Assembly: GCF_008122265.1 (NCBI RefSeq)
Contig: NZ_CP043042.1
Location: 3,782,001 to 3,846,000, forward strand
From: Marinobacter fonticola
Lineage (GTDB): Bacteria > Pseudomonadota > Gammaproteobacteria > Pseudomonadales > Oleiphilaceae
Length of the DNA stretch: 64,000 nucleotides
Direction of reading: 5' to 3'
Shown here: positions 34,900 through 46,847 of the stretch, in pieces
How positions within the stretch are numbered: the stretch's first letter is position 1
How the letters are laid out: each line of letters starts with the position of its first letter
Translations under genes and position numbers: made by a program
The notes under the pieces: model-generated
What the model was told of the DNA's origin: nothing
The model's database searches: none
What the model saw: the letters and a program-made list of their open reading frames with translations, nothing else

Positions 34900-36243
34900 C
34901 TACCGCTGGAAATCGTAGATCGAGCCCAGCCCAAGGATACCGCTTAATTCGTCCAACGCATGCCGGCACTCATCAAGCAGCATCGGGTCGGCCAGATCCG
35001 CCTGGGTTAACTCGTCCCGGTAATGGCCTTCCACCCACGTCACCAAACGCTCGTACAGGGCATCGTTGAGTAGCACTCCATCGTGCATGGCCTTGAGTTC
35101 GTCGTCGGTCAGTACGACCCGCAGACGCAGGCAGGCCGGACCGCCGCCGTTGCGCATCGACTGCTTCACGTCGAACACTTCCACCGTGCTGATCGGACCG
35201 CCCTGGGCCACCAGGTTGTCGAGGTAGCGGCTGACGGAATCGATCTCTCGACACTCTCCCGGCACGGCGAGGAGCATGGAGCCGTCTTTCTGAGTCAGCA
35301 ACTGACTGTTGAACAGGTAGGAGCTCACGGCATCGGCGATAGGCACCTCGTCGGAACTAACCCGCACGCCTTGCAGTTCGGCTCCCTTCAGCTTGCCGCG
35401 GATATCCGCCAGCACCCTTTCCTCGTTGAGAAAAGCCTGATCGTGGTAGAACAGCACGTTGCCGTTACCCACCGCGATCACGTCGTTGTGAAACACACCG
35501 GCATCGATCGCGCTCGGATTCTGTTGAGCAAACACCGCGTGGTTATCGCTCAGGCCATGCAAGCGGGCGATAGCCTGGGAGGCTTCCAGGGTCTGGCGTG
35601 CCGGGAAACGCTTTGGCGCAGGCGCGGCTTCGTCGAAAGCGGTCTGCCCGTATACGAACAGCTCCACACCCGGCTCGCCGTAGGCACTGCACAGGCGCGT
35701 GTGGTTGGCTGCGCCCTCGTCGCCGAAGTGACTGACGGAAGGCAGGGCCTTGTGGTGGGCGAAGTAGGCTTCATCCGTAAAGATGGAAGCCAGTGCCCGC
35801 CCGGTCACCTCGTGCTCGATGGAGCGGTGGAACTTGGCGCTCAGGTTCGCCGGGGTGAAGTGTACCCGGTGATCCTTGGTATCCGCACTCGGTGAAACCG
35901 TGGCCGCATTGGCGGTCCACATCGTGGAGGCGGAAGCCGCAGCGGAGAGAATCACCGGGTTGCTTTTCGCCGCCGCAGCCAGCACGTCGGCGTCACTGCC
36001 CGTGAAGCCCAGCTTGCGCAGCGTGGGAATATGCGGACGTTCATGGGGCGGCAGAATGCCTTGAACAAACCCCCGGTCCGCCAGGATCTTCATCTTTTTA
36101 AGGCCCTGGAGCGCCGCTTCCTTGGGGTTGGATACCGCACTGACGTTGGATTTAGAGGCCACATTACCCCAGGACAGGCCCGCGTAATTGTGGGTCGGTC
36201 CAACCAGACCGTCGAAATTGGCTTCTGTGGCGTGTTGGGTCAT
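34900..36243 (-). CDS. astB: N-succinylarginine dihydrolase AstB
   Basis: 447 residues. Second step of arginine catabolism: succinylarginine to succinylornithine with release of two NH3 and CO2. A pentein-fold enzyme; typical segments are [17 protein letters not shown] at the start, [21 protein letters not shown] (catalytic His region) and [18 protein letters not shown] (catalytic Cys near the C-terminus). It is separated from astD by about 200 bases that hold a palindromic repeat. GAGG precedes the ATG. Confidence 0.96.
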   Translation of the reverse strand: MTQHATEANFDGLVGPTHNYAGLSWGNVASKSNVSAVSNPKEAALQGLKKMKILADRGFVQGILPPHERPHIPTLRKLGFTGSDADVLAAAAKSNPVILSAAASASTMWTANAATVSPSADTKDHRVHFTPANLSAKFHRSIEHEVTGRALASIFTDEAYFAHHKALPSVSHFGDEGAANHTRLCSAYGEPGVELFVYGQTAFDEAAPAPKRFPARQTLEASQAIARLHGLSDNHAVFAQQNPSAIDAGVFHNDVIAVGNGNVLFYHDQAFLNEERVLADIRGKLKGAELQGVRVSSDEVPIADAVSSYLFNSQLLTQKDGSMLLAVPGECREIDSVSRYLDNLVAQGGPISTVEVFDVKQSMRNGGGPACLRLRVVLTDDELKAMHDGVLLNDALYERLVTWVEGHYRDELTQADLADPMLLDECRHALDELSGILGLGSIYDFQR

Positions 36244-36310
36244 GCAAACCTCGCTGGAAATCGTCTTGATAAATCCGTGTTGGCTCGGCTTAACGGAGGC
36301 AGTACCACCG

Positions 36311-36404
36311 ATGTAACCGACGCTTTAGCTTCGGAGCAGGCGCAAGCCTGCCGGGAACTATCGGGGGACTGGCGTCCCCTCCGAAGCTGAAGCGTCGGCT
36401 ACAT
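36311..36404. repeat. 94-bp palindromic repeat between astD and astB
   Basis: Arms 36311-36336 and 36379-36404 match at 24 of 26 positions. The right arm is nearly identical to the sequence that the MITE at 34667 interrupts. It lies inside the ast transcription unit upstream of astB and could act as an mRNA hairpin that separates astB expression. Confidence 0.8.
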
Positions 36405-36442
36405 TTAGTATCGTGGCACGTTGCACTAGCCTGGCCTTGTCT

Positions 36443-37927
<1,485 letters not shown>

Positions 37928-37943
37928 TCACTCCTTCTCTGAA

Positions 37944-39002
37944 TTATTTGGCCGTGCGGACATTCGCGCCGTCTTTCAGCGGCGAGAGACGCACCATGTC
38001 CCCGGAGGATACCTGCAGCGCCTCCGCCACTTCGGCGGGCATGCTCACGGTATCTGGCTTGATGCATTTCATGGGCAGCGTGGTCACGCGAAAATCGCGG
38101 AACGACCGGTTGGACACCATGACGCGCTGTTCGGCAGGCACATCCAATTCTACCGGCTGACGCGTAACGAGCACGTGGCGCTTGATGCTTTCCCGCACCG
38201 TGCGTACGTTGTGAATAAACGCTTCAACCACCGGGCCGGCATCGAAGATGTCCACCAGGCCATTGAAGTTGAACCCTTCGGCCTGAAGCATTCGCAGGGC
38301 GGGCTTGGTGTTTTCGTGAACCTGGCTCACCACCTCCCGCGCGGATTGCGGCAGTAGCGGCAGGTAAATCGGATATTTCGGCATCAATTCGGCGATGAAG
38401 GACTTGTTGCCCATGCCGGACAGAAAATCCGCCTCGCTGAAGTCCATATCGAAGAACCGGCGGCCCAGAGCGTCCCACAATGGACTGCGGCCATTCTCGT
38501 CGGAATAGCCGCGCATTTCCGCAAACACCTTCTCGGAGAAAAGATTCCGGAAATCCGCCATAAACAGAAAACGGCAGCGGGATAGCAGCAGGCCATTCCC
38601 CCCCTGGCGATGGGTTTTCGACAGCAGCAACGAACAGATCTCGCTGGTATCGGTCATGTCGTTGGTCAGATGCAGGGTCGGCGTGCGCACATGGACGCCC
38701 AGCTCCCGCGAGGCATTGACCGTCGTGCTCAACCGGTAGTTGTACCAGACTTCGTCCAGACCCACGCGAGCCTCGATACCACTGATACCCACGCACTTAC
38801 CCTGAGCGGTATCTTCCAGCGCGAACAGGTACATGCCCGCTTCCGGCTCGCAGCGCTCGCCGAAGGTATCCTCCGAACGCGCAATCTTGCGGGCCAGGAG
38901 ATCGCGGTTGGGGGGCAGTGACGTCAGGCCCTTGCCGGCTCCTTCGGCCATTTTGTGCAAGTCTTCCAGATCGCCCTGGTTAATGGGTCGAATCAATAGC
39001 AT
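37944..39002 (-). CDS. aruG: Arginine N-succinyltransferase, beta subunit
   Basis: 352 residues. One of two paralogous subunits (see aruF) that transfer succinyl from succinyl-CoA to arginine. The N-terminal MLLIRPINQGDLEDLHKMA starts a GNAT-like domain, with the family blocks TLHLTNDMTDTSEICSLLL, FMADFRNLFSEKVFAEMRGYSDENG and FSEADFLSGMGNKSFIAELMPKYPIYLPLL. Two-subunit (AruFG) organisation is the Pseudomonas type, whereas enterobacteria have a single AstA. GGGAG precedes the start. Confidence 0.94.
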   Translation of the reverse strand: MLLIRPINQGDLEDLHKMAEGAGKGLTSLPPNRDLLARKIARSEDTFGERCEPEAGMYLFALEDTAQGKCVGISGIEARVGLDEVWYNYRLSTTVNASRELGVHVRTPTLHLTNDMTDTSEICSLLLSKTHRQGGNGLLLSRCRFLFMADFRNLFSEKVFAEMRGYSDENGRSPLWDALGRRFFDMDFSEADFLSGMGNKSFIAELMPKYPIYLPLLPQSAREVVSQVHENTKPALRMLQAEGFNFNGLVDIFDAGPVVEAFIHNVRTVRESIKRHVLVTRQPVELDVPAEQRVMVSNRSFRDFRVTTLPMKCIKPDTVSMPAEVAEALQVSSGDMVRLSPLKDGANVRTAK

Positions 39003-39035
39003 GCGTACTTTCTCCCATTCATGCGTGTTCCCCCT

Positions 39036-40049
39036 TTATAGAGCGACCAGAATCAAGTCGTCGCCGTCACTCACCTGGAGCACATCGGCAACCGACGTAT
39101 TTAATCGGACGACGTCACCCAGCCCATCGCTGACGTTGGTCAAGGTGCAGCGGAAAGCTTCGCTCTCGCCATTGGCCACCAGGTAACGAAGCCCGCGGCT
39201 GCCTTCACCCCGGCGAACGGTCTTGATGCGACGGCTAGTGAGCGTACTTAATGCGTCGGTACGGGCTTCCAGCACCGGGCCGCCGTCAAAGATGTCGATA
39301 TGCTTGCCCATGCGGAAGCCTTCACGCTCCAGCAACTGACAGGTGCGTTCGGCGGCTTCGTGAGGCTGGCTGATCGCTGTTTGAGCCGCTTCGGACAAAA
39401 GCGTGACGTAGATCGGGTTGGGCGGCATCAGCTCGGCGATGAAGGTCTTGCTCTTCACGCCGGAATAGTAGTCCGCAGTGGCAAAATCCATGTGGAAGAA
39501 GTGGCGGCCCAGGCTATCCCAGAATGGCGCGTCGCCCTCTTCGGTTTGTACGCCTTGGATTTCCACCACCAGATCGTTGGCAAAGCGCTCCCGGTGCCGG
39601 TCGATAAACAACAGACGGGACCGGGACAGCAGCTCGAACGCGTCGCCATCACGCAGCTCGGGATCGATCGTAAACGAACACAGCAAGGTATCGCCGGTCA
39701 GCTCGTGGGTCGGGTAGAGCACCGCCACGCGCTTGGAGACATCCAGCTCATGGGAGGCGTGAATCAGCTCGTCGCGGCGGTAGTTGTAAAACGGCTGGCC
39801 ATTACCCGCACGGGCGTCGATGCCGGCGGTGCCGTGGATCTTGCCGGTTTCGCTATCCTCCAGCACGAACAGGAACCGCTCGCGCTCCAGCAGGGCCGGA
39901 TCGCTTGCCAGAGAGCGTAGCGAATGGTCGATTTTCTCGCTCAGCTTGTCCCGGGACTGGGGCAAGGTGGAAACGCGGGCACCGTGACCGGTCGCCAGCT
40001 TCTCGATGCCGGCCAGATCCTCATGCCGTGCGGGGCGGACTATCCACAT
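39036..40049 (-). CDS. aruF: Arginine N-succinyltransferase, alpha subunit
   Basis: 337 residues, paralogous to the next gene over its whole length: MWIVRPARHEDLAGIEKLA, ATADYYSGVKSKTFIAELMPPNPIYVTLL and HIDIFDGGPVLEA mirror its blocks. Together the subunits form the first enzyme of the AST pathway. It sits between astC and aruG in the same order as aruC-F-G-D-B of Pseudomonas. CAGGAGAACAGGAACT precedes the ATG. Confidence 0.94.
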   Translation of the reverse strand: MWIVRPARHEDLAGIEKLATGHGARVSTLPQSRDKLSEKIDHSLRSLASDPALLERERFLFVLEDSETGKIHGTAGIDARAGNGQPFYNYRRDELIHASHELDVSKRVAVLYPTHELTGDTLLCSFTIDPELRDGDAFELLSRSRLLFIDRHRERFANDLVVEIQGVQTEEGDAPFWDSLGRHFFHMDFATADYYSGVKSKTFIAELMPPNPIYVTLLSEAAQTAISQPHEAAERTCQLLEREGFRMGKHIDIFDGGPVLEARTDALSTLTSRRIKTVRRGEGSRGLRYLVANGESEAFRCTLTNVSDGLGDVVRLNTSVADVLQVSDGDDLILVAL

Positions 40050-40121
40050 AGTTCCTGTTCTCCTGTTATTCGCGGCAAACGCCGGAGCCTGCGCAATCAG
40101 CGCAGGCCCTTTGTTGAGGAC

Positions 40122-41433
<1,312 letters not shown>

Positions 41434-41481
41434 TGGGTTGGGGCCAGGGTCGTTAAATGTAGCCAGATGAGAGACCCGTTT

Positions 41482-42411
41482 TTAAACCTCCCGATCTTCG
41501 GACGGCGTCAACCCAAATGCGTTACGGTAAGTGGTACTGAAATGCGCCCCCGAGGAAAATCCACAGGCCATGGCGATATCCGTCAGGCTGAGCCCGCTGC
41601 TGCGCACCAGCTCTCGCGCCTTGTCCAGACGGATCTTGAGGTAATAGCGGGAAGGCACTGTGTCGAGGTACTTACGGAATAGTCGCTCGAGCTGCCGGCG
41701 TGAGAGATTGACATGGCCGGCAATGTCGTCGCCGGATAGCGGCTCTTCGATGTTGGCGAACATCAAGTCCACCGCTTCGGCCAGAGCCGGTTGTTCAGAC
41801 CGCGTAGCCTGATCCAGTTCCGCACCGGCCCCCAATTCGGGCTCGCCAACCCGCTCGCGGACAAACCATTGCGCCAGGGCCTCGGCAACGTCCCGACCCA
41901 GCTCACGACCGATGGTCCAAATCATCAAATCCTGGGCGGCCGTGGCGCCACGGCAGGTCAGGCGGTTGCGGTCGACGCAGAAGACATCGTCTGCAAGCCG
42001 CACGCCGCTATAGCGCTGGCGCAATTCCGGCGCTGGCAAGCCATGCAGCGTCGCCCGATAGCCATCCAGCAGGCCAGCATCCGCTAGCACCAACGAGCCA
42101 CTGGCCAGTCCGCCCACGACAGGAACGGCGTTACAACGATCAACGAGGGTTTGCGTCAGATCTGCGGGCAATCCCCGGCACGGTGCATGGCCGCCCACGA
42201 CGAGAAGCCAGTGGAAGTTGTCGAGGCAGTCGCCAAGCGGCGTTTCCGGCAAGGGCAACCCGGAGCTGAAAGCGGCGCCGAGTCCTAAATGGCGAAGGGC
42301 AAAGCTGTTCTCGCCCAGCAGCCGGTTACACGCCTGCAGCGGCTCGACCGCAGCGGCATAAGACAATGCGGACGCCCCTGGAAGCAACAGCAACCCCACA
42401 TTCAGCGTCAA
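41482..42411 (-). CDS. argR: Arginine-responsive AraC-type regulator (Pseudomonas-type ArgR)
   Basis: 309 residues. N-terminal DJ-1/PfpI-like (GATase1-like) domain (about 1-165; LLLLPGASALSYAAAVEPLQACN, GGHAPCRG) and a C-terminal AraC HTH pair (about 210-305; ISRRQLERLFRKYLDTVPSRYYLKIRLDKARELV, SLTDIAMACGFSSGAHFSTTYRNAFGLTPSE). This layout is that of Pseudomonas ArgR, which activates aru and aot genes. It starts with TTG at 42411 after GGGGGAATA. Lies directly upstream of the ast operon, same strand, 124 or so bases away. Confidence 0.88.
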   Translation of the reverse strand: MTLNVGLLLLPGASALSYAAAVEPLQACNRLLGENSFALRHLGLGAAFSSGLPLPETPLGDCLDNFHWLLVVGGHAPCRGLPADLTQTLVDRCNAVPVVGGLASGSLVLADAGLLDGYRATLHGLPAPELRQRYSGVRLADDVFCVDRNRLTCRGATAAQDLMIWTIGRELGRDVAEALAQWFVRERVGEPELGAGAELDQATRSEQPALAEAVDLMFANIEEPLSGDDIAGHVNLSRRQLERLFRKYLDTVPSRYYLKIRLDKARELVRSSGLSLTDIAMACGFSSGAHFSTTYRNAFGLTPSEDREV

Positions 42412-42445
42412 TATTCCCCCTACGGCTCTGGATTTTATTCGGTGA

Positions 42446-43912
42446 TCAACCGGTATTCGCGTCAGGCATCAGGATATCCGGCGAGTGAACGGCCGGCAGC
42501 TCAATGAGGCGGCGACGATGGCCGTCGCGCTGATGCAAGGCTTTAATCACCAGTTTATAGGAATCCAGATCGAAGGTAACACTCTGCCCGCGCAGAGAGA
42601 GATCGCTCATGTCGCTTTCATCATGCAGCGTCGTGATATGCATCCAATTATAGATAACCAGGATATCGGTGCGTTCTCGCCGGGGATTATGCTCAACGAC
42701 GCCGACGGGGCCCGCCCACGGCCAGGTTTTCAGGCGCAGTGCGTGGAAGCCGATCTGGGTGCGCAGATTGTAGCGGGTGACGTCTTCGCCGCCATCGCAG
42801 GCCCCCTTACACCGGCCAAGGGTCCTCTGGAAGCAGGGGCCCTCGTTTCCAAACTCCAAGCCGAGTAGCCGGTTGCAGAGTTCGTTCTTCGCCGAAATGC
42901 CCTTCAACGCTCGCTCGGCATCGCGAATACTGCGAAAAAGGCCATAGTAATCGCCTAGCCGGTGGGGCTCGATTTCACGCACCAGCCGAGCCTGAAGGTA
43001 TCCCTGATCGTTCTGCCTCAGCTCGATACTTACCAGATTTTTCGCCGGGCGGGAGCGCCGGTTGTATAGCGGGCTCAGGGTTTTGATCTGTTTCAGTTCC
43101 AGCAACAAAGCGCCCAGTTCACCTGCGGTCTCGGTCCATTCCACCCGGCGCAGGCTCTGGGACATGCGTATCCCGCGGTGTGAGTTGTGATCGCCAGAAA
43201 AATGCGAGGCCACCCGCTGCAGGATATTGGTGCTCTTCCCCACATAGAGCAGCACGTCGTTTTCGCCATAGAATCGATAGACACCCGGACACTGGGGCAA
43301 CGTATCCAGCACGTCGTTGGGCAAATGCGACGGGATGCTAGGCCGCTTCAATAATGCACGGGATGTGTGCTCCACCATCCCATAGCCATGATCGGCCAGC
43401 GCCGTTTCGAAAAAGGCATGCATCGCATGAACATCGCCCATGGCCCGATGGCGCTCGACAACCGGTAAGCCATGGCGTGCGATGAGCTCATCCATATTGT
43501 GACGCCGATAAGCGGGATAGAGCCGGCGCGACAACTTCACGGTGCAAAGCACTCGCGCCGAAAAGGCCTGCCCCAACCGACGAAATTCCGCTTTGACGAA
43601 GCCATAGTCGAAGCGGGCGTTGTGGGCGACGAACACACAATCCTTAAGTTTCTCGCGCAGCGTGTCGGCGACATCTTCGAACAGGGGTGCGTCCGCCACC
43701 ATGGCGTTCGTAATGCCCGTCAGTTGTTCTATAAAGGGGGAAATACGGGTCTGGGGGTTAAGTAACGTTTGCCATTCATCGACAACCTCGCCGTTGCGCC
43801 AGAAACGGATACCAACCTCCGTAATACGGTCACACGACGCATTACCACCGGTGGTTTCCAGATCGATAAAGGCAAGGGTACACGAGTCCAGGAACGGGCT
43901 TGATTCATTCAT
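42446..43912 (-). CDS. DEDDh exonuclease fused to a GIY-YIG (UvrC/Cho-like) nuclease
   Basis: 488 residues. The N-terminal 3'-5' exonuclease domain (about 10-175) has the DEDDh set: AFIDLETTGG (D-x-E), HNARFDYGFVKAEF and HRAMGDVHAM. The second domain (about 210-290) is GIY-YIG: CPGVYRFYGENDVLLYVGKSTNILQRVASHF. The C-terminal 200 residues resemble the UvrC/Cho middle part. Such fusions occur in several gammaproteobacteria and actinobacteria, and a role in DNA repair or processing is expected but undefined. It starts at ATG 43912, divergent from the porin. Confidence 0.9.
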   Translation of the reverse strand: MNESSPFLDSCTLAFIDLETTGGNASCDRITEVGIRFWRNGEVVDEWQTLLNPQTRISPFIEQLTGITNAMVADAPLFEDVADTLREKLKDCVFVAHNARFDYGFVKAEFRRLGQAFSARVLCTVKLSRRLYPAYRRHNMDELIARHGLPVVERHRAMGDVHAMHAFFETALADHGYGMVEHTSRALLKRPSIPSHLPNDVLDTLPQCPGVYRFYGENDVLLYVGKSTNILQRVASHFSGDHNSHRGIRMSQSLRRVEWTETAGELGALLLELKQIKTLSPLYNRRSRPAKNLVSIELRQNDQGYLQARLVREIEPHRLGDYYGLFRSIRDAERALKGISAKNELCNRLLGLEFGNEGPCFQRTLGRCKGACDGGEDVTRYNLRTQIGFHALRLKTWPWAGPVGVVEHNPRRERTDILVIYNWMHITTLHDESDMSDLSLRGQSVTFDLDSYKLVIKALHQRDGHRRRLIELPAVHSPDILMPDANTG

Positions 43913-44111
43913 GCTTGCTATCTACGCGAAATGTTCAGGACTGGACCGAAAAATAAGACGCCCATGTGTGAGTGGCTGTTAACGCCTGCGGCCGCCTCTG
44001 GAGGGCCTTTAGACCTTGGTATAAATAATGTGCAATCTGTTTGAATTGTCATTAATCCGTAACTACTTTGAAGAAGACGCAACACAACAATAACGCACGG
44101 AGAACACTTCA

Positions 44112-45278
44112 ATGAACCGCAACACAATAACAATTGCAGTTCGGGCGGCGACCTCTGTACTAGCTCTCGGCTTCGCTGGATCGACAATGGCGCTGGGTAT
44201 CGCAGGGAAGACCAGCGATGGGATGGAGTATAGTGCAGAGATATATGGTTACGCCCGCCTCAACGCTTCCTACGATGTCGACGAAGACATTTCTAACAGT
44301 ACTCGCTCCGGGGATTTCAGCAAGGTGAATACCGGCGATGACGAGGACAACGAAATATCCGGTCATTTTGGCGCAGACGCGGTTCAAAGCCGCCTAGGGG
44401 TGAAGGCTATGTTGCCGCACGACGTTAAGGTCGTGGTTGAGGGCGATTTCCGTCCAGGCAGCTTGCGACTCCGACATGCGTATGGTGAGTACATGGGCTG
44501 GATGGCAGGACAAAACTGGTCCAACTACACAAGCTTTGTCGGGTTTACGCCCACCCTGGATTTTGACGCTCTCCCAGGAAACGCGGGAGTGCAGTTCCGA
44601 GCCGCACAGCTGCGCTATACAAACGGCCCTCTATCCATTTCTGCAGAAGAACCTCTTAGTTATAGTGGATTAATTGATGGCGCAGGCGGAGATGCTGAAA
44701 AAGAAGGACTTCCCGTTCTAACGGCGCGGCTTGAAAACAAATCCGGCGTTTTCTCCTATTCTACCGCCGCGATTTTGCGACAAGTCAGCTACGACACCGG
44801 CACAAACGATGATGATGCTATAGGCTACGGGGCATTTGCAGCAGTTACCCTCTCTGCCACGGATAGCCTCAAGCTCTATGGCGTTATCAACTACACCAAT
44901 GGCGCAAATACTTATCTATATCGCTCCGGGGAGAATTTCGCTGCAGAAGACGGCTATGTCGATGGTAGTGGAAACCTTGAACTCATCAGTGGGTACGGGG
45001 GCACGGTTGGCTTAACGATTGACCTTGGGAGTGATCGTTCAATCAATGCCGGTGTTGGCATGACCGAAGTCGATTGGGACGATGCTGAACAAGACTTGGG
45101 ATCTGCCGTTATTGGCGACAAGCACGAAACCAACACCAGCGCTATGATCAACTACCAGTGGCACCTTCAAAAGAACGTAACCATGGGTATTGAATACGCC
45201 TACTACATGGTAGATGAGGTGGATGGCGACGATGGCGACGCCAGTCGGCTACTGTTCGCTGCCCAATATAACTTCTAA
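44112..45278 (+). CDS. DcaP-like trimeric outer-membrane porin
   Basis: 388 residues. Signal peptide (about 1-27, ending STMA-L), then amphipathic beta strands and a C-terminal phenylalanine (LLFAAQYNF), typical of outer-membrane beta-barrels. GYARLNASYDV, GDFRPGSLRLRHAYGEYMGWMAGQNWSNYTSFVGFTPTLDFDALPG and VQFRAAQLRYT fit the DcaP family, which carries diffusion of organic acids in Acinetobacter; the substrate here is unknown. AT-richer than its flanks. GGAG lies 9 bases before ATG 44112. Confidence 0.85.
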   Translation: MNRNTITIAVRAATSVLALGFAGSTMALGIAGKTSDGMEYSAEIYGYARLNASYDVDEDISNSTRSGDFSKVNTGDDEDNEISGHFGADAVQSRLGVKAMLPHDVKVVVEGDFRPGSLRLRHAYGEYMGWMAGQNWSNYTSFVGFTPTLDFDALPGNAGVQFRAAQLRYTNGPLSISAEEPLSYSGLIDGAGGDAEKEGLPVLTARLENKSGVFSYSTAAILRQVSYDTGTNDDDAIGYGAFAAVTLSATDSLKLYGVINYTNGANTYLYRSGENFAAEDGYVDGSGNLELISGYGGTVGLTIDLGSDRSINAGVGMTEVDWDDAEQDLGSAVIGDKHETNTSAMINYQWHLQKNVTMGIEYAYYMVDEVDGDDGDASRLLFAAQYNF

Positions 45279-45293
45279 ATAGTTAAACGATAA

Positions 45294-45337
45294 GCACTGA
45301 ATGACATGGCCTAACAACCCAGATTGTCATTCAGTGC
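45294..45337 (+). terminator. Hairpin after the porin gene
   Basis: A perfect 13-bp inverted repeat (GCACTGAATGACA / TGTCATTCAGTGC) with an 18-base loop, 16 bases past the porin stop. No T-tract; probably transcript-end stabilising or Rho-dependent. Confidence 0.55.
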
Positions 45338-45682
45338 AAGTCAAACCCGGCTTTGGCCCGGAGACTGCCCCTGACGCATTATCAACATAAGCGTCACACG
45401 GTCAGTAGTGGTGAGGTGGTGATAATGATTTCGCATGGCAACACGATACTCGATTAGAGGGGATTGCACTTAATTATTGAGCGTGCGCTGCCTTAGCCAC
45501 AAGAACTCCGCGGCTTCTTGCCTGCTCGCCGCCGTGTATCCAGTTCTTGTTTATCAGCTCATGGTTTACGATCCACGCTTTCCCCATGGGCGATACTGCC
45601 CGTAGCTGCCCTTCACTCCATTCGCTGTGGCCAGTTTACGGAGGGCCTTACACCTCCAAGAGTACGGCGGACATACAAAAAA

Positions 45683-45698
45683 GGAGGCTTAAGCCTCC
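45683..45698 (-). terminator. Possible minus-strand terminator
   Basis: A 16-base palindrome preceded by AAAAAA on plus, giving an 8-bp stem plus U-tract on the minus strand. No minus-strand gene lies upstream, so it may end a small RNA or mark an element end. Confidence 0.4.
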
Positions 45699-45883
45699 AA
45701 ACGCAGAAATCTAAGTTAACTCGCAAGTATATTTAACATGTTTAACTGAAGCCAAACTGAAAATTAAAATAATAGCCATCCATTTTAAATCCGAAAAAAC
45801 ATTGGCATTCAGGGTGGATTCAGAATCACCTGCTTAACTAACAGTAACGAGGCCCATTCGGGCAAGAAGCAGGAGATTACACC

Positions 45884-46285
45884 ATGATTCCCAAGTACAT
45901 CACTATCACTTTAACAGCCCTTTCTATCACCATTGCGTCTATTGCGAGTAACGCCCAAGGCCTGGCGGACCGTAAGAGCGATGTTTGGTCTTCAAATAAG
46001 TCTATCGTGCATCTTCATAGTCAAAACAACGACATGCCAAGAAAACCGCAGCCTACTTTTGGCAGCGGTGATAGCTTTGCGGAGCGACAGCAGATAGGCA
46101 TAGAATCATTGTCTAATGATACACCTGATCACAGTCACAAACTCTATGAGAACAAACCTAATATTGCGCAGCCTGAGCATCCGCACTGGAAACACATCCA
46201 CACAATAACTAGTGTCAAAATACCTGACGATGCTAAAACGGCTTATGATGCCAAACGATACATATTTGATAGCCAAACCTTCTAG
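45884..46285 (+). CDS. Hypothetical secreted protein, unrecognised
   Basis: 133 residues. A hydrophobic N-terminus (MIPKYITITLTALSITIASIASNAQG) fits a signal peptide cleaved near residue 24. The mature part is polar and rich in H, S, N, D and P (for example HSHKLYENKPNI and HPHWKHIHTIT), which could bind a metal. AGGAG lies 8 bases before ATG 45884. The base composition is clearly AT-richer than the window average. No family recognised; it may be horizontally acquired or fast evolving. Confidence 0.6.
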   Translation: MIPKYITITLTALSITIASIASNAQGLADRKSDVWSSNKSIVHLHSQNNDMPRKPQPTFGSGDSFAERQQIGIESLSNDTPDHSHKLYENKPNIAQPEHPHWKHIHTITSVKIPDDAKTAYDAKRYIFDSQTF

Positions 46286-46440
46286 GGCTGCAATATTACA
46301 AATAATGTGACCTTTTAATTTCGCGGCCTTGTGAATACATCTGTGCGGTAGCGTAATAACGTTTAAGTCTAAGCGTTAATGTTACATTTCATAAAGGCAA
46401 GGACATTTGACTGGATATTTTTTTACCAAGCGATCCCATC

Positions 46441-46475
46441 GCCGGGAACCGCATCGGTTCCCGGCTTTCTTTCCT
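46441..46475 (+). terminator. Rho-independent terminator
   Basis: GCCGGGAACCG-CAT-CGGTTCCCGGC, a perfect 11-bp stem, followed by TTTCTTTCCTTTT. About 150 bases after the orphan secreted protein gene, so it ends that transcript or a small RNA between. Confidence 0.8.
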
Positions 46476-46624
46476 TTTCGCCGCATTTACCTAAAACACC
46501 AAAATTGTGTATTTTTTGCACACTTACGCCGAGCTAGCGCACTGTCAATTTAATCGATGTTTTACCGATTAGCGTAAGCGTCCATTGTAGGTATATGCGT
46601 AAAGCTTCAGAGCTGTCCGACCCG

Positions 46625-46641
46625 TTGGCATAGCTCATGCT
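46625..46641 (+). promoter_or_regulatory. Sigma-54-like (RpoN) promoter
   Basis: TTGGCATAGCTCATGCT has the invariant GG-N10-GC of -24/-12 promoters (consensus TGGCAC-N5-TTGC; here TGGCAT-N5-ATGC). Transcription would begin near 46651, about 86 bases before the 36-residue gene. No activator site was identified. Confidence 0.5.
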
Positions 46642-46680
46642 GTGAACCCTGCTAAGGGTTAACTAGAGGTCGGCGCCTGC

Positions 46681-46715
46681 AATCAAAAGAGCAATCAAAA
46701 GAGGAATCAAAAGAG
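46681..46715 (+). repeat. Three tandem AATCAAAAGAG copies in the leader
   Basis: Three perfect 11-mers with one spacer base each (12-bp period), 20 bases upstream of the Shine-Dalgarno of the 36-residue gene. Could be a binding site for a post-transcriptional regulator or slippage-derived. Confidence 0.85.
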
Positions 46716-46736
46716 CCTTCAAGGAGGTGACACCTT

Positions 46737-46847
46737 ATGAAACGCGCTGATAGCAATCGTATTTTGTTCGAACTCACCCAGCCCCATGAGCGTGAGGTGA
46801 TGGAAGATCTTCATCAGTATCTGGACTGGATGTTCTTCGCCAACTGA
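46737..46847 (+). CDS. 36-residue small protein with near-perfect Shine-Dalgarno
   Basis: The ATG at 46737 is preceded, 6 bases away, by AAGGAGGTGA, close to the full anti-16S complement, so strong translation is expected. The protein begins MKRADSNRILFELTQPHERE and ends YLDWMFFAN. It is acidic and probably helical, with an aromatic tail. No family recognised. The tail faintly recalls short precursor peptides, but nothing nearby encodes a maturation enzyme. It lies behind the sigma-54-like promoter and ahead of the aceF terminator (opposite strand). Confidence 0.6.
   Translation: MKRADSNRILFELTQPHEREVMEDLHQYLDWMFFAN

Larger units (their letters stand above)
45279..45883. other. Intergenic region porin / orphan secreted protein
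   Basis: About 600 bases. After the porin hairpin, 45420-45720 reads like non-coding sequence that, from memory, resembles the flanks of mobile elements in related bacteria, though I cannot name one. A 16-bp palindrome GGAGGCTTAAGCCTCC (45683-45698) ends it; on the minus strand it would be followed by six T. The last 180 bases are AT-rich and should hold the promoter of the next gene. Confidence 0.45.
46286..46736. other. Leader region with terminator, sigma-54-like promoter and repeats
   Basis: About 450 bases between two small genes. It contains the terminator 46441-46475, AT-rich sequence to about 46600, the sigma-54-like promoter 46625-46641, an AACCCT/AGGGTT hairpin at 46645-46660, and three tandem 11-mers just ahead of the 36-residue gene. 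Confidence 0.6.

Noticed and set aside
46441..46475. Riboswitch leader of the 36-residue gene
   Set aside because: It is a plain 11-bp stem with T-rich tail located before the putative promoter, so it ends an upstream transcript.
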